A stretch of DNA of 64,000 nt from Branchiostoma floridae (GCF_000003815.2 NC_049990.1:6136330-6200329); one strand, 5' to 3'; numbered from the stretch's first letter, positions 10,821 through 24,583 are shown. The notes: generated by a model from the sequence alone, not told the origin. Numbers and translations: made by a program.

Positions 10821-13800
10821 CTGAGAAAAAACATATCAAAACAATGTCAAGAAATGTGATGATGATGATGTCAATTTCGAAATGTTCAAAGTAATTGTAG
10901 TTTGCAAGTTTTGCTCCTAAATTCAAACCTACATACAAGTGACTACCTCTTTATAACTTATCAGGACAATCTTGCAATTGTGATCACTTTCTAGTGATAA
11001 ATATAAAATAGAAAAATAATAAATCTTGACATCAAGACACTAGAAAACCTGCTTCCATCATCACTACTGTACTATAGAATTGTTACAACTCCGAACCTAA
11101 TTTTAAACACAGTGAAAACCTCCTTTCTCTTCTGCTAGTTCCTGTGGAAGTGCATGCATCTACATAACAGCAGCACATTCTTAAAGTAAAATAAAAGACT
11201 GGGTCATTCAAAAAGTTCCCAAACACACAGCATATTATCCGCAGTACCACATCCATCCTATTCTAGCTCCAGGTTGTTCCTCAGCTTCCTTACAAAATAC
11301 TCTGGAATCCGTTCATAACAGAGCAACAGTTGGCATACAACTCCTGTCATGGGTACTCCTCGAATGCCTATCTTTCTACCATACATTTTCAACATCTCCT
11401 CACTACAGAGAGACCAAGACCCCCCTCCACACAATTTACCCAATTGGTCGCACGGACTTGCACTTCTACCTTGCCGTTAATTACACTAAAGTAAAATCCT
11501 GGCTAGAGCCCTGATACTATTACTATTAGTACAAGGGAGGTAGAGGCACACCAAAAGCTGCCGTGACCTCTGTAGCTGCCTTGTAGTCTTCTCAAGGCTA
11601 AGCACAAGATTACTGCCTCCTTCAAGAACATGTCTCCCATTACACAGGAAGTACACATCTTAAACACCACCCTTCCCAGTACAACTCACTACATAGCAAC
11701 AAACCAATGGATTACTCCAATAGAGTACTAGTAACCCTTTTGTTAGGGCATACAAAGTCGTTTGCTTGGTTCTACAACATCTTAAACACCAACCTTCCCA
11801 TTACAACTCACTACAGAGCAACAAACCCATGGATAGACTAGAGTAACCCTTCTGTTGCTGTTAGACCAAATTGGCCAAATAGTCATTCAACACATAGCAA
11901 CCTGTCCTCCTCGGCCGACCAACTCCTCTAGTGTGTTGAATGTCTATATGGCCAATTTCTACTATTTTTCCAGCGACCTGGGGAGCCTGGTAGACGCTAG
12001 TTAGACTATACAAAGTCGTTTGCTTGAAAGCAAAAATTCAGCTAATGCCTACAGATCAAGATGAAAATAGACGACTGGTCTGTTTCTATATGTGTCCAGG
12101 GAGTCCTGAAAAACAGGATGAAGCCTGAGCGATGTAACTCTGGTAAAACAAATAAAATGAAAATGAAATGGGAGGAAAAAACTGTACCTATTCTCTATAA
12201 CTGTGTGGAGCAAGGTACAGATTCACAATCTGATTTGCTAGTTCAGCATTTTTAATATTCTTTCTAAATCTGGGAACCAATAGCCTGGGAACCATACCAT
12301 CGAGGCGCTCGGCGGTGTAGGGGTGACCGCCCGTACAGTTGATTGGTACAGGCCGGGGGAGTTCTTACGGGGTTAGATTAATTTAGTCGCGCCCAATCTA
12401 GTAACAAGTAAATGTATAGTTTAGCAAAGAAAATGGTAATTTGGCAATTCCATACTGTTTGGAGCTGGTTGACAAACACCATAAATAACAGTGTGTACAA
12501 CAAGTAGCTATAAAAGTATAAGTACTATAACTTATCCAGTTCTTTCTGCCACCAAAAGTAAGAAGAATCAATGAATTATGAAGAACAAAAAATATAGTAG
12601 AACCTTGTGCATTTGATCCACATTTGATAACCACACTTCCCCAACTCACATCATCAATATAAAAGGATTTTAGTTTAAAACAGTATTGCTAAACTAACCA
12701 GTGGTACGATGTTGGAACCTTCCATACTCACATGATCACGTAATCTGAAAACAAGCAAACAGCGACCACGTGACAAACCATCGAGCAAAGGTCACTCTAA
12801 GGTAACTCATAACATCCTGACACAGATAGACTGGCTGGCTGGGGACCCCTTAGGTTGGGTAAACACCTCTCAGCTCTCATCATCTCTAAGCAGATGTTGG
12901 GTTAAGCTCAGTGTTTTACAATTGTTTCTTTCACGCCTTTCAGATAGTTCAAGCTTTTACCGTTTTGCCACCTACCTAGGACGGTAGATTACTAGATAGA
13001 CAGAAAACATACATAAAATTCAAACTAACTGAGTCAAACCCTATATAACAGGGATTTCCTAAAATAAAAAACAAACCTCTTTGCCTCCCTCCTACGACTT
13101 GTAGTATAAAGTATAAAGACATAGAAAATGGCTCAAGAACACAACAAAAAACACAGCATACATCATATACATTGTAGAGGTGTCATATCTATCGTGATAT
13201 GTGTCATATCTATCATCAGATATGACTGTTAGTGTATCAGTTGAAGTTAGACAAGTGTACAATTCATACATTTTCAGGTCTACTTTTTCTTGAAGCCAAC
13301 ATTCCACATGTTTTGACACCTTTTTTATGTCCACAAAGGGATTTCGATAAACTTTCAGTTTCTTTGTTTTTTCCAGAACAGAAGCCAGGCATGTGCGACA
13401 AGTTGTAATCCCGGAAACAACAAGGTGGCCCTGGGCTGGGGAAACGTGGATGTGACATCCTTCCATCCAAATGCAAATCTTCCCTTAGGGAACTAGCATG
13501 AATCAGCGTTTCCCAAACCAAGGGCACTTAAACACAATAATTGTTTTTTGATAAGGGCATACAAATTCAACTCCTTGGTTGTCAGCCATTTTACAGTAAG
13601 TATCTAGCAAGAGGGAAAACGTGTATCTGACTTCTGAAAATAATTTCATCAGGTTGGTAGAATATAGGATAAGGTGCCTGAAATACATCGAAACAGAAGT
13701 ATTTTAGTGAGTACAATCTGGTTGTGTAAAAGAATCCTCCTATATCGAATCTGACTGTATCACCTCGAGAAAATGGGAGCTGTGCACATAATGTTTCTAC

Positions 13801-16399
13801 TTTCTACTGATTTTCTAGTTAGAATTTTTGTTCATCACACATTGTGAAAGCTCCAAAACTGTTTTAACTTAAAATTTAAGTCAGTTTCCTAAATCCTTGA
13901 ACCAGCAAATTATATTGGTAAGACCTTCTGGCCTTGTAAGAAAATACTGGGAAGATTTATCATCATACAAAATTGATATTATGTTGAGAAATATTTCCAG
14001 TATGGGGAGGACAGCATTATTCACAGCTTGATATAAACACTACAGAAATACAAATCTGATTCAGAGGTCACACTTCCTCCGAGGTTCTGTATCGGCCCCT
14101 ACTTTTGGAACATCTGCCATTTTGGAATATACCAACTTTTCTCCCGACTGCGACAAGAAGACTTTCCCCTCGACCTCGCAGGAAACTCCGGGCCCCAACC
14201 CAGGAAGCTGTCCTAGCATCCTTATTTATGTACACCAAACTTTAAACAAAGTTTTGACGCCCGGCCAATTCTCTGGGTACCGCCAGGGGTTCTATATGAT
14301 CCTCTTTCACGGGAAACTGGGGTGAAGTTTTTGAAGGATAAAGCTTTCCCCTCGTAAAAAATCGGGTGGTTCTACCCTTGTTAATGTGTCAGGTACCGTA
14401 ACAAATAATAGCAAGACATCTCTCTGATATGTACCATGCACACTGTAAGAATGGGGCTAATTGCCAGCGAACACACGGGTCTGCCTAGATACAATTGCAA
14501 CTTGTGGTCGTGAATAGAACGGGGTCACACGACCTTTGACCCCACACCTGATTGGGGGATTGAACAAAACCTGCAGGTATGCCTGGTATGATCTTATGCA
14601 ATGGTACAGTACCGAGGGTTTCCTCCACAGTTTGCTACTGAAGAGGCACAAACTAGAAGTGAGGCACAGTCCCTCTCAGTTGTGTGACCCTCTTTCTTAT
14701 AGATCTGACACACTGTGTGGCTTTCCCTCTATGGTTCACTGAAAGAGACACAGGATTACAAACAGATACAAGGGTGACGGCAAAGACAAAAGAAGGTGGT
14801 CAGACAAGAACATGATACTTCTGGGTGTAACATTAGTTTTCAAGTGGCCCGCCTTTCATTCATACTCCATGCCATGAAAGAAATACCTCCACATACAAAG
14901 GCATGCCCTGGTCCATGTGTCAAACAAAACTATAGACAATGCACAACAACCCAACGTAAACATTTGCCGAGCAAATAAAACCAGACATGCGTCCTTTACA
15001 TCTACCATATAAACTTTCCATACGAATAATCACTTGAGTCTGACAGAAGAGACACACTGTGGTAACTGTTCTTCACTTCACATGTGACATATGACATGTG
15101 AAATTTGAGCGACCCCTCTGGTATGGTCTGACTGTCTAAACAGTTTGGCAGAGGTATTTATCCTGCAATTGAAAACAGCTCTCATTTCCTGTCAATCAAA
15201 ATTTTTTCACCAATCACTTTACAGGTCATCTGATAACCTTGTGCTTTGTCATCCTGATAACAAATTACAAAACTACAAAAAAAGAGTTCTTTTCTCTTCA
15301 CAAAATCTTTCAACCTATGAGTGAATATAGATTGCAAAAGGCACAAACTAAAATACTTGACAATAGCTTATTGAAAATATCAGAGATGCTGGAATATTTG
15401 GAACATACATAATGAATAATGAGTGGGAAGTTTTGAAGTTGCTGGCAGTGTTTACATTCTTTTTGTCAACAGGATTGTGAATAATGTGAAATCATAAATA
15501 TTCACAGCAGGACAATGCAAATAGCAGCTAGAATGTACAAACAGGGACGTGTTTTTCTTTTACAAAAAGCTATTGCTTCCAAAACTTTATACTACATCAT
15601 CATATATGAGTATTTTGATTGATTAGGACACAATATTTTAATTTTCCACCCAAAAAATCCCCAACTACTTAGAAGTTCTTACATGCCACAGCGGATCTTT
15701 CCACAACAGTCTTGCAAATCAAATGCACATTTTCCCACTTACTATCTCTCCATCTTTCTTCTGAGAAGATGACTAGATAAAAAGAAATACATAAGTTGAG
15801 GAGGGCCAATTCTTTTGTGATATGCATTATCATGTAAAAGTATAAGGGATCCATTCACACACTGTAAATCTCATACAAAGGAGAAGGTTTGGCCTCTGGT
15901 GGAATTGTTTGACCACCAGAGCTGGTTACAATTAGGACGAATGTGCCAGAATTCATAGGGAGATCACAACAGTAGAAATCCCAGAGGTATGGAGTATTAG
16001 GGGGAACTGCAACTCCCTCCATTTGGCTTTCAACAGTGGTGAACTACTTTAAAGCGGTAGCAACCACTGCGGCGAACAATAAGCCTTTCTTTTCCTACAG
16101 TCTTGACATACACTGTTGTGTGTCTGGGGCTAGGGACTGAACTTCGGTGTCGGCCATCATCCAGTTCAATGTAATTATCTACACATACCAATGCACCCCC
16201 GGGGTACCCATTGGTTGCTTCCAGATAAATATCCTTACAAATATTCCCAAGTATATACAGAATGGTATAAACACTTTCACGCTCGAGAGAGCGGTGCACA
16301 CTCCTTTCATGAGAACAAAATCTGGCCTTCTTTCTCCGCGGTAGATGGGAAATTACAGTCGCACCAGGGTCAAGTATGCAGTGTAAATATACAGGAAAG
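10821..16399. other. Non-coding stretch with minor repeats
   Basis: Holds a right-end fragment of the GGAGCCTGGTAGA MITE family at about 11,870-11,998 and duplicated phrases around 11,650 and 11,780 (CATCTTAAACACCA..CCTTCCCA). The rest is AT-rich, with no exon I could support. Confidence 0.5.
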
Positions 16400-17540
16400 A
16401 GAGCGGCGCGGCACTGCTTGGGATATAGCGGGAGACACTGATCTCCCCTGGGCTGCCCCGTCCTTCTAAGACTATCTAACGGTCCCCCTAAGATAGCTAA
16501 GACTTCCCTAAACCCGAGGAAACCCCCAGCCCGACGCCCCTTGAGTGTTTTCAGGAAACTTCCCCGGCCAGACAATGGGTCAAGTCTGACGGAGGAGACC
16601 CCAGACGTTATCCAACACCCCGCCCCAGCTGCCGCCGGGGTTCCCGGGCCCGGATCCAGGCTGGCCCGGGCGCAACCGGCGGCCCCCAGCCCTACCCAAC
16701 CAAGCCGCCAGCTAGACTTCAACCGGGAGAAAGCGGTCGGAAGCCGGGCTGGGGCTTGGCGGGGAAGGGGCTCGGGGCGGGGACAGACATCTGGCGAACT
16801 CCTGGTGAAAATTCTTCAGTCGACTTCATCAGCACCAGTGCCACTCAACTTGAATCCTACCTGTTTTGTTTACCGCCGCCCAAGAATGTCTCCCCCTCGC
16901 GCATCCAACGGACGTCCAGAATCGACAATCAAAACGGAAATCAAGCACAAAACGAACGCATAACAAACTGAGTAAATCTTAGACCTCAAACGTGGCAGAA
17001 ATGTGCTGAAGATCTGGGTTCCATCTGGTGCCTACCTCCAGAGTTTTAAAAGTCCGTCGCCATCTTGACTGCAGTAACTGCACATGCGCGGAGAATGGAC
17101 CAATCAGAGCGCTCGGCGCGCCAAGTGTAAGACGTGACGACTGACCCAGACTGGACTGACCATAGGTGATCAGGAGCACTTCGTGGTCTCCGCCTCAAGA
17201 AAGCTCTAGAAATTCTCTTTTCCAGTCTTATTTTCACCATTTCTTCCCGCACCGCTCTAAGTTAAAGAGATGTGGAGGGTCGGATTGTGTTCAGTGCGAG
17301 TGTGATACATACGGAATACCAAGTCTGACTGTTGATAGCCACGTTGCCGTGTTTACGGGGAAGCAAGGGAGTGCGCTTTTCTCGTCAGTCTTCCACTAGT
17401 GACACCTGAGCGAGGAAGGTAGGACGTGCCTCCGAGCTGCTGCTTTCTTCACACGTGCCTGAGGAACAGCCATGTATATATAGCCCGAAGTCTCCGACCG
17501 TGCTTTGGCAGACACTACCAACGGTGAGGGCGCAGATGTC
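16400..17540. promoter_or_regulatory. CpG-rich, possibly bidirectional promoter region
   Basis: GC- and CpG-rich block in an AT-rich setting. It contains a CCAAT box (ACCAATCAGAG, about 17,099-17,109), a YY1-type AAGATGGCGAC on the minus strand (about 17,056-17,066) followed by a donor CTGGAG/GTAGGC at 17,036/17,035, and on the plus strand a TATA-like TATATATAG (about 17,475) followed by a donor CAACG/GTGAGG at 17,523/17,524. This would make a non-coding first exon in each direction. Transcripts are inferred, not shown. Confidence 0.4.
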
Positions 17541-20103
17541 GAACACCCTGGAATTTAAAACCGTACCCGGCTAGCTCACAGGAGCCAACGTAGCGTCAAG
17601 TGATACTCAGACAAAAAGGTTACGCAAGAATCTGGATAAGTTTTGCAAACGGCCAGACGTTTTAGACAGTGACTGAAACGTCTGACGTTTTTCTGTTACT
17701 CTAGCAGTGAGTATCACATTACCGTATGTGGATGTCTAACCTTAATCGACGTCGCAACGTCAACTGAGCTTCCGAAGATCGCCGTGTTAAAATTCTAGCA
17801 ATTTTTGTTTCGTACTAGTGCTGTCATACCGGCCACGCAGTAGAGATTTTGATGTTTGCTATGAGCAGAGCCATTCATCCGGCAATTTCTCTTGCATTTC
17901 ATAGGCCATCCTATACTTCCTTCCCTGAAAAAAAATCAGTGAAGCTAATATCACACCCAGGCTAATGTTGTGGTTATTCTGAAATTAATTTTTGCGCTCT
18001 AACAGGCTTTCTAATAGTACAGGTCAGTGATTTTATACAAAGTGTCGTTACATGTACTCTGTACGCGTAACAGGTAGTTATTACAAGACGATTTATACGT
18101 GGATTGAACTTCTTCTTTGGATCGACAATTAGCTTGGCAATTTACAATGTATCTATCTTTCCTATGGTCGCTTAATTCTTAGTAATGTTTAAGATATTGG
18201 ATACGATAAGCAATGTACGTTTTGGCGCATTCTTCTCCAGCTAATACAACACCGTATAATCTTTGCCCACGCGGCCGGCAGAACGCCAGAACACACCCTG
18301 TCATTCCAGGAATCCTCCGTTTCCCCAACCTATCTTGGAAAAACAGTTCAAACTCTGCGTACACAGTACTAGTACGTAAAGCAAAGTTTGAACCGTAATT
18401 TCCAGCACAGAAATTGTCCTTGTCCGACACATTGATTTCTAGACTGTGTTTAACGCCAGTCTTTGTCAAGGAATGAGAAACACATCGCTTCTTTGACGTC
18501 GTGTTACTATATGCAAATGAACGAGTGACTCGGTCAGCAGTGGATCATAAGAGAAAATGCAGAAAGTTTATGGCGCCCCCCGTCTCTTTAGTTGTGGCTG
18601 TACGGTCCTGATGTAAATGGTGGCAGTCAAAAATTGTTAAATCTGTGTATAAAATTACGATTCAAACTTCAGAATTATAGATGAACTTTAAAGCTATCAC
18701 TTATTTATTTATACATTTACTACCATGTCTATAGTGCTTTGTGCCCTAGCTTTGAAATTAAACTCTAAACACGCTAAATCGGGTATATCAGATGTTGAAT
18801 TGTATGCGTTGTTATATGACCACGCCAAGTAAATGTATTGGTTTTAGTTTTTTGTACGAAAATATCGGAGTAGGGGCGCAAAATAAGAAGGCCGCACATC
18901 TTGAGTTATGCCCATAGGCTTTAGGCTGGAGCCACAGAGTCCAACTACAAAACAATTATCTTTCAAGTTTTGAAACTGCAACAGCTATAGTATGAAGCAA
19001 CGGACATTCTTCAGCCATTTAGACACAAGGTACAAGCATAATGACGGATTGATTAATATCCTGAACGGTGCATAGATCTTTCCAAGAATCTTTCTGTTTA
19101 TTTTGTGAATCAGAAAAATGATGCTGTGAACCATGAAATTAAGCTGGTGTGGCCTTGTATGCGGATGTAGGCGCCGGTGGTGGGCTCACCAGCTCGCGTA
19201 GGGGATTGGCATGTGGGCGTTATCTTCCAGGAATTCATAATGCGTGTTTTGCTGAGTGGTGTTGACAAACACTTTTGACCTCGGGGTGGCTACTCTTTGG
19301 CTGACGGAGCCTTGGAATGGAAATGGGGCCCAAACTTTCCTTGTACTTATACTTATACTATATTTCTTGGTTCTCAATTATAATATCTTGTCAACTGCTA
19401 TATAGCTAGAGCTCTATTTCATCACTTTTAAACTCAAATCTTGGTTTTTCTTTGCACATTGTATCACAAAAAACGCATGTACTATATACACCAGAGTGTA
19501 TGCATATATATATAGCAGAATGGAACAGTAGTGTGCCTTCACTCTGTAACCCTATGTTAATGATTTTAATGATAAAAGAAATAAAATTTGCGCTTTGTGT
19601 GCGATTTTTTTTCTCTGTCAAGATATGTCAGTATTTGGTAAGAACGTTACAATATTTTGTCATGGTTTAATGCCATTGATATTTTGGCCTTGAACTACCC
19701 ATGCTAGATTCATGTGGTACTTTTAAAAAAGTCTCGGTCTCACCCAGAAAGAAGGAATATAACTCAGATTTCGGAGCATACATGTAGCTGCAAACTATCA
19801 ATCCGTCAATGTCCACCATATGTCTACCAAATCACTGTGATAATTTCATTACGAGGGAACCCTTCAAGTTCAATATCAGTAGAAGAGAGAAAAGTACAGA
19901 CGATTTATAACTCTGGCCAGAGCTGTGTGTCGTTCTGGTGTCAATCTTACCTTCAATGATTGACATTCGTGTGGACATGGATACCAGGCTTTATAGTTTA
20001 CGGTTATGCCCGGAAATAATTTGAGTTGTGCCCCTCCTTTTATGGATGAGGTCACGAACTTTCTGAACGCCCCTCGTACATCTCCTGAACCAGTACTTCA
20101 GAT
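17541..20103. other. No gene recognised
   Basis: Open frames (for example minus 18,179-18,469) are unsupported by splice signals or recognisable motifs. No repeat termini identified. Confidence 0.45.
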
Positions 20104-20230
20104 ACTCTCCAAGCAGAGGTTAGGCTCCGGCTGTTTTTTAGTCGTTTTTATCAGGTTTTGACAATACAAGGTACAACACAAAATAGAAAGCCCGATAAAA
20201 ACGACTAAGAAAACGTTAAAAAAACAAGTT
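20104..20230. mobile_element. Copy of the TACTCTCCAAGCAGAGG element
   Basis: Starts ATACTCTCCAAGCAGAGGTT, as at 25,281; the interior has an inverted pair around TTAGTCGTTTTTATC. The better defined copy is at 47,169-47,269. Confidence 0.5.
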
Positions 20231-20710
20231 TCACTTGAAAAAGTTTAAAGGCTACCGTGATCTTGTTTAAGAGCTGAGTTTAAAACCTATACAAGTGACC
20301 ACCATTACACCAACCATTGGACCTCCTCTACACAAGGACCACTCTGACCGCTTGTTGGTGGTCCTTGAGATAATTTTCCCCATTGACACACGCCATGAAC
20401 ACCTGTCCACATAGACCAGAATTCATCGGTCCGTTGAGTAGTCTTTTTGGACACTGTTAAGATGGGTTCACACATATATTGGACATCACACATATGTTAG
20501 ACAATTCATCTCCCACTGCTTACGGAAAAGAAGTCAAACCCATCAAATAGCTTAAGTATAAATAGATTAAGACTAGCGCCGTTATTCCCTTCTGATTTAT
20601 CTATGAGTATCATTTACCTTCTTTGTTAAGTCTTATTATGTATACCACTACTGCTTTGCTTTGTATGCAATTAGCTCTCGGGCATGAATTTGCAATAAAA
20701 ATTATTATTA

Positions 20711-21024
20711 TATTCAAGTCCTTTCGAGTTTCGTATGGAGTTCTTAGCCTCTGCCAGGCTCCACAGGTCGCTGCAAAAAGAGTTAAAATTGGACAAATAT
20801 AGACCCATAACATGCCAGAGGAGTTAGCTGTCCGAGAAGTGTGGTTTGCAACCGGCTAATTTCGATGGCATGTTATCTCGCAAGAAGAAGAAGAAAAGTT
20901 ATCTCGCTACATTTGTCCTATTTGTATTATTTTCTCTAGTGACCTGTGGAGCCTGGTAGAGGCTATGACTTCCATACAGACCTCATACGAACTTGAATAT
21001 ATACGCACGTGTGTGAACCCACCT
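20711..21024. mobile_element. MITE, about 310 bp, long inverted ends
   Basis: The ends read TATATTCAAGT...CGTATGG...TAGCCTCTGCCAGGCTCC and are inverted at the right (GGAGCCTGGTAGAGGCTA ... CTTGAATATATACG). A second full copy is at 26,004-26,315 and a truncated one at 25,130-25,253. No coding capacity. Confidence 0.7.
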
Positions 21025-21082
21025 TTAACTGTACTCCAGTGTCTAATGATAGTCATATGCGGCATTATCCTACAGTAGATCT

Positions 21083-21193
21083 TAGCCTGGTACCCAGCCG
21101 TAATATCGCTCCCGAGTCTCTTCTCTCTTCGTCGTAATTGCGAAGAGGAGAGAAGAGACTCGGGAGCTATATTACGGCTGGGTACCAGGCTAA
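21083..21193. mobile_element. Near-perfect hairpin MITE, 111 bp
   Basis: Two arms of about 46 bases starting TTAGCCTGGTACCCAGCCG are exact inverses apart from one base, with a loop of about 19 bases. Sister copies lie at 22,060-22,171 and 32,636-32,741. Confidence 0.85.
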
Positions 21194-21416
21194 GTAGATT
21201 TTACTTACTTAGGACTTGTGGTCCTTTGGGGCGACTCCTTTATCCACACCTCATCTCAAGGACGATCCCTCACCGCTCGACATGGCTCACAGACGAACAG
21301 GCGAACCCGATCCTCGTCTCATTTCCTGGTCCCTGGGTTGGGTCATGGTCACGGCCTTAACCACAGTCGGCTCCAATCAGGAGACAACGCCACTGATAGA
21401 GCACTGTCCCAGGATT

Positions 21417-21841
21417 AAAGGTGGTATCTCACTGCACTTGGGTCAGGCTTCAGCGCTGTTGTGTTATTTTCGCTGATTTTTTTTAAAGATTTAGATACTG
21501 TTAATGCAGAAATGTTCGCGGTGGATTAATTTTCGCGGTGACCACTTCACCGCGAATTTAAAACAACCGCGAACATTTTTCTATTATGGTACTAGTATTA
21601 GACTGCAGTCTATGGTGTTACCGCGAACTTAAATCCACCGCGAAAAGTCCCTTTTCCCGCTACCGCGAAATTAAATCCCCCGCGAAGTATTGCGTAATAT
21701 GTTAAAGTATGACTTAGAAGACAACAAAATATGCAAAACGTAAGAAAATTTGTTCTTCATCTCTGAAATTCGTTGAGTAATCTTTTGAATCCCGCAGTGC
21801 CGCACCGGTGCCCCAAGTGCAGTGAGATACCACTTTTATGT
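21417..21841. mobile_element. MITE carrying a nested MITE
   Basis: The ends AAAGGTGGTATCTCACTGCA and its inverse (TGCAGTGAGATACCACTTT) enclose the GCGGTGG element at 21,497-21,690. The right arm contains an uninterrupted CCGCACCG that is the insertion site of another element in the related copy at 47,150-47,308. Confidence 0.65.
21497..21690. mobile_element. GCGGTGG-family MITE, right end truncated
   Basis: Family hallmark: terminal ACTGTAAATGC, here ACTGTTAATGC, and many alternating TTCGCGGTGG / CCACCGCGAA blocks in a foldback of about 210 bp. Other copies: 25,675, 30,235, 39,556 and 62,755. Confidence 0.75.
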
Positions 21842-22059
21842 ACATACCTGGGACTTCGAGTCAGCCTGACTGGTGACTTGTCTGTATTTGAGAGTAAAAT
21901 CATCTTTATTCTGTATTCTGTACAAGATGCATTATATACTTAATACACGTTAAAGTCCCATGGCAACCTTTTATCTCGTGATTCGATATCAACCGTGAGA
22001 AGGGCGCAAGGCAGAAAAGAGACTACAATATACTTGTCTCTATAGGGAAGCGCATTGGT

Positions 22060-22171
22060 AGCCTGGTATCCAGCCGTAGTATAGCTCCCGAGTGTTTTAT
22101 TTTGTGTACGAAAAAACAAAGAGGAGAGAATGGGCTCGGGAGCTATACTACGGCAGGATACCAGGCTAGCG
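22060..22171. mobile_element. Hairpin MITE, TAGCCTGG family
   Basis: Arms TAGCCTGGTATCCAGCCGTA and the inverse, with GCTCCCGAG shared with the copy at 21,083. Confidence 0.8.
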
Positions 22172-23134
22172 CATTGGACATTTAAGGCGTTTTCTATTAA
22201 ATATGAGTATACGTCATATTGGAAGATATTGCGTTTTACAGACGTAAAAACCATGCGTACTTAATCACATCTAGTTTCTATAGGAAAACAGTCCTGAAGT
22301 ATATTCCCTGATCATGTAGGTGTGTTTCTTGCACAGTAAATAGCATAAGATGCAAAAACTGTGCACGTTCGCAATTCTCAATAGTCAGTGGCGTAGATTG
22401 CGATGCTATTACGTACTTGGCAAGGCGTTCTGAGTCCCATAGTTAAGACTGCTGGATTTAGCGGGACCTTGGCATCGATAACACTACAAGTGTTGCGGAA
22501 ATACACATCGAGGTTTCCTAGGTCACTAAGTACTAGTGATATTACATAGCCTGGGTATTAGCTATTTTAGAAGGAGGTGAGTGAACTCTTTGGACTACTC
22601 AGCTGTATATATTACAAAAGCTGCTTTAAAACGAGCAACGATTTCTCCATGGTGAGTAGGTTTATAAAATGTAACACGAAATTACCCACGGTGAGATTCT
22701 GACCATCTAGAAACGAAATGATCCTTCCATTTACAATGTATTGATTATCATCTCTTACCACGATTACAGATTTTCATCGGCCTACGGAACGGTCCACAGT
22801 TTCAGTCAACTAGATTGATAAGGACCAAGTCAAGTCCAATGCGAAAAAAAGAAGGAAAGAAGGGAAGAATGATTTGTAGTCGAAGTATCATGATCATGAG
22901 GCGCCTTTCTACATCTTGTTCGTTTTCAACTTGTGTCGTACTGTGATGTGAAATCTGTATCAAAGACTTGTGTTAGCCCTTCTTGTTATGTCTTATTCTA
23001 TACACCTATTTTGTACTTTGTGTAACAGTCGCTGCCATACTTTGTGCCATGTACAAATGTCGAGCAATAAAGCTCATGTTAATCTATGTGGCCAACGCTT
23101 AACAGTTATTGAGATGGGCTGGGGGTAAAAAGGT
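22172..23134. other. No gene recognised; retrotransposon-type tail near the end
   Basis: Mostly non-coding; around 22,975-23,085 a CTTGTTATGTCTTAT ... CAATAAAGC tail resembles the 3' end of a non-LTR element (a similar tail is at 20,610-20,700). Confidence 0.4.
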
Positions 23135-23350
23135 ACAGGTAGTCCCATATTTGGGCCATAGCGGGCACTGCGGGGTGTAGGTTTCCTCTGTGTCTAAGGA
23201 CGGTACAGGAAGGCAGAGCCCAATCGTTTCCTTTCACCGCTTTTTACCTCCCCAACCGAAGTCAGGTACCCATTTTCAACCCGGGCGGAAGGAGAAAAGT
23301 CGTGTCAAGTGCCTTTCCCATGAGTACAAGATCAGTAGCTTTGTCAGAGG
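23135..23350 (-). mobile_element. tRNA-derived SINE family member
   Basis: Same ordered blocks as 8440-8660 and 28,300-28,437, including AGTCAGGTACCCATTTT and GTGCCTTTCCCATGAGTAC. Confidence 0.6.
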
Positions 23351-24232
23351 ACCGGCAATGCCATAGATAGACAGAAGGGCCAACAAACGCAACTGGTGTT
23401 GGATGAAGGACACAGTCTGGATTAGAAAATCTACACTAGTGATGCTTACGCTTGGGACGGCACGCCCATCTATGCAGCGACACTTAGCTGCAGTGCACAG
23501 TAGGACCGTTAGGAGTTGCCCTTAGGTCTACGTCACATTGCCAAACCGGGACCGGGTCGGGCAGCTTTCGGGAACGAAAGGTTTGCTATAAAAGACGACG
23601 TAAAGAGAATAGTCGCGGGAATTATTTTTGTCTATTCTTACGTATAACCTTACATTTCTATTTTACGTTTGCTTAAACAGCCAGACCGGGCCCCGGTTAG
23701 GACATGTGGCGTTAGCCTTAGTAGGGTGGCAGGACTTCCGAAAAACATATCTTGGGTGTGCTTAAATTTTTTTCTCCATCTTAGTTTCACCAAGGCCACT
23801 GGCTGACATGTTCCGTCCCAGTTTGTCATTAACGTTTCAGCTGATATCCACACCTAACTATGTAGATTCAACTATATATCAGCTTGAAACTTCATCTGTG
23901 TTGATAGTGATAGACATTTCGAACATGGATTTCTGTAGTAGCAACCGCTGGCACAAACCTGAAAAAAAACTAGACTTTTCCGAATTTTCGACCTTGCAAA
24001 TGACAGATTCGGCTGGAGATGCACACTGTCCAGGCTGCTAAAATCAGGAGAAACCAGACTGATGCACATGGCAGAAGAAAGGCGGATCCTGCGGAAAGAG
24101 CTCTGCAACAGACTTGAGTCAGCTTACAGATGGCAGAGACTGTCATTCTCGTATAGGACTGTTTAGCCACAGTCGACGCTGTAGGGCTGATATCAATTAG
24201 GATTTTACCATGGTCAATATTGACCGAAGGAG

Positions 24233-24234
<2 letters not shown>
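23351..24234. other. No feature recognised
   Basis: Non-coding sequence without identifiable exon or repeat ends. Confidence 0.4.

Positions 24235-24270
<36 letters not shown>
24235..24270. repeat. (TA)n microsatellite
   Basis: Uninterrupted TA dinucleotide run. Confidence 0.95.
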
Positions 24271-24273
<3 letters not shown>

Positions 24274-24362
24274 GAAAGCTCTAACTTCATAACGAACCAA
24301 TTCAACAAACGTAAGTAACGCATCAACAGGTGTATGTAAACACCGAAAGGGATGGTGATGAT

Positions 24363-24583
24363 AGTTCACAATTATCCGTGGGGTAACCTAACGTTGTATC
24401 TGTTAGTTTCAAAAACAGGGTCTTCAGGGATATCAAGTCAACGGATGGTGGTTTCAAACTACAATATTTTCAACAATATTGAAGTTTTAAACCATGTATA
24501 TGCAAAATCCGTTGACTTGATATCCCTAAATGCCGGAAACAGTGGATATAGGTCACCCCGCAGATAAAGGTTAACTAGCGTAA
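24363..24583. mobile_element. CACCTTTATCC-family MITE, copy 1
   Basis: Foldback of about 220 bp. The termini have the form ACGCTAGTTCACCTTTATCC, then GGGGTAACCTATATCCGTT; inner arms carry GATATCAAGTC and its inverse. Seven copies are in the window; see 34,913 for the insertion site. Confidence 0.75.

Noticed and set aside
16030..16722. 230-codon open frame on the minus strand
   Set aside because: It runs through a GC-rich promoter-like block and an AT-rich flank with changing composition; no motif, no splice support, and the opposite strand is also open.
18179..18469. 96-codon open frame on the minus strand
   Set aside because: No recognisable motif, no splice borders and no repeat relation; too short to support as a gene.
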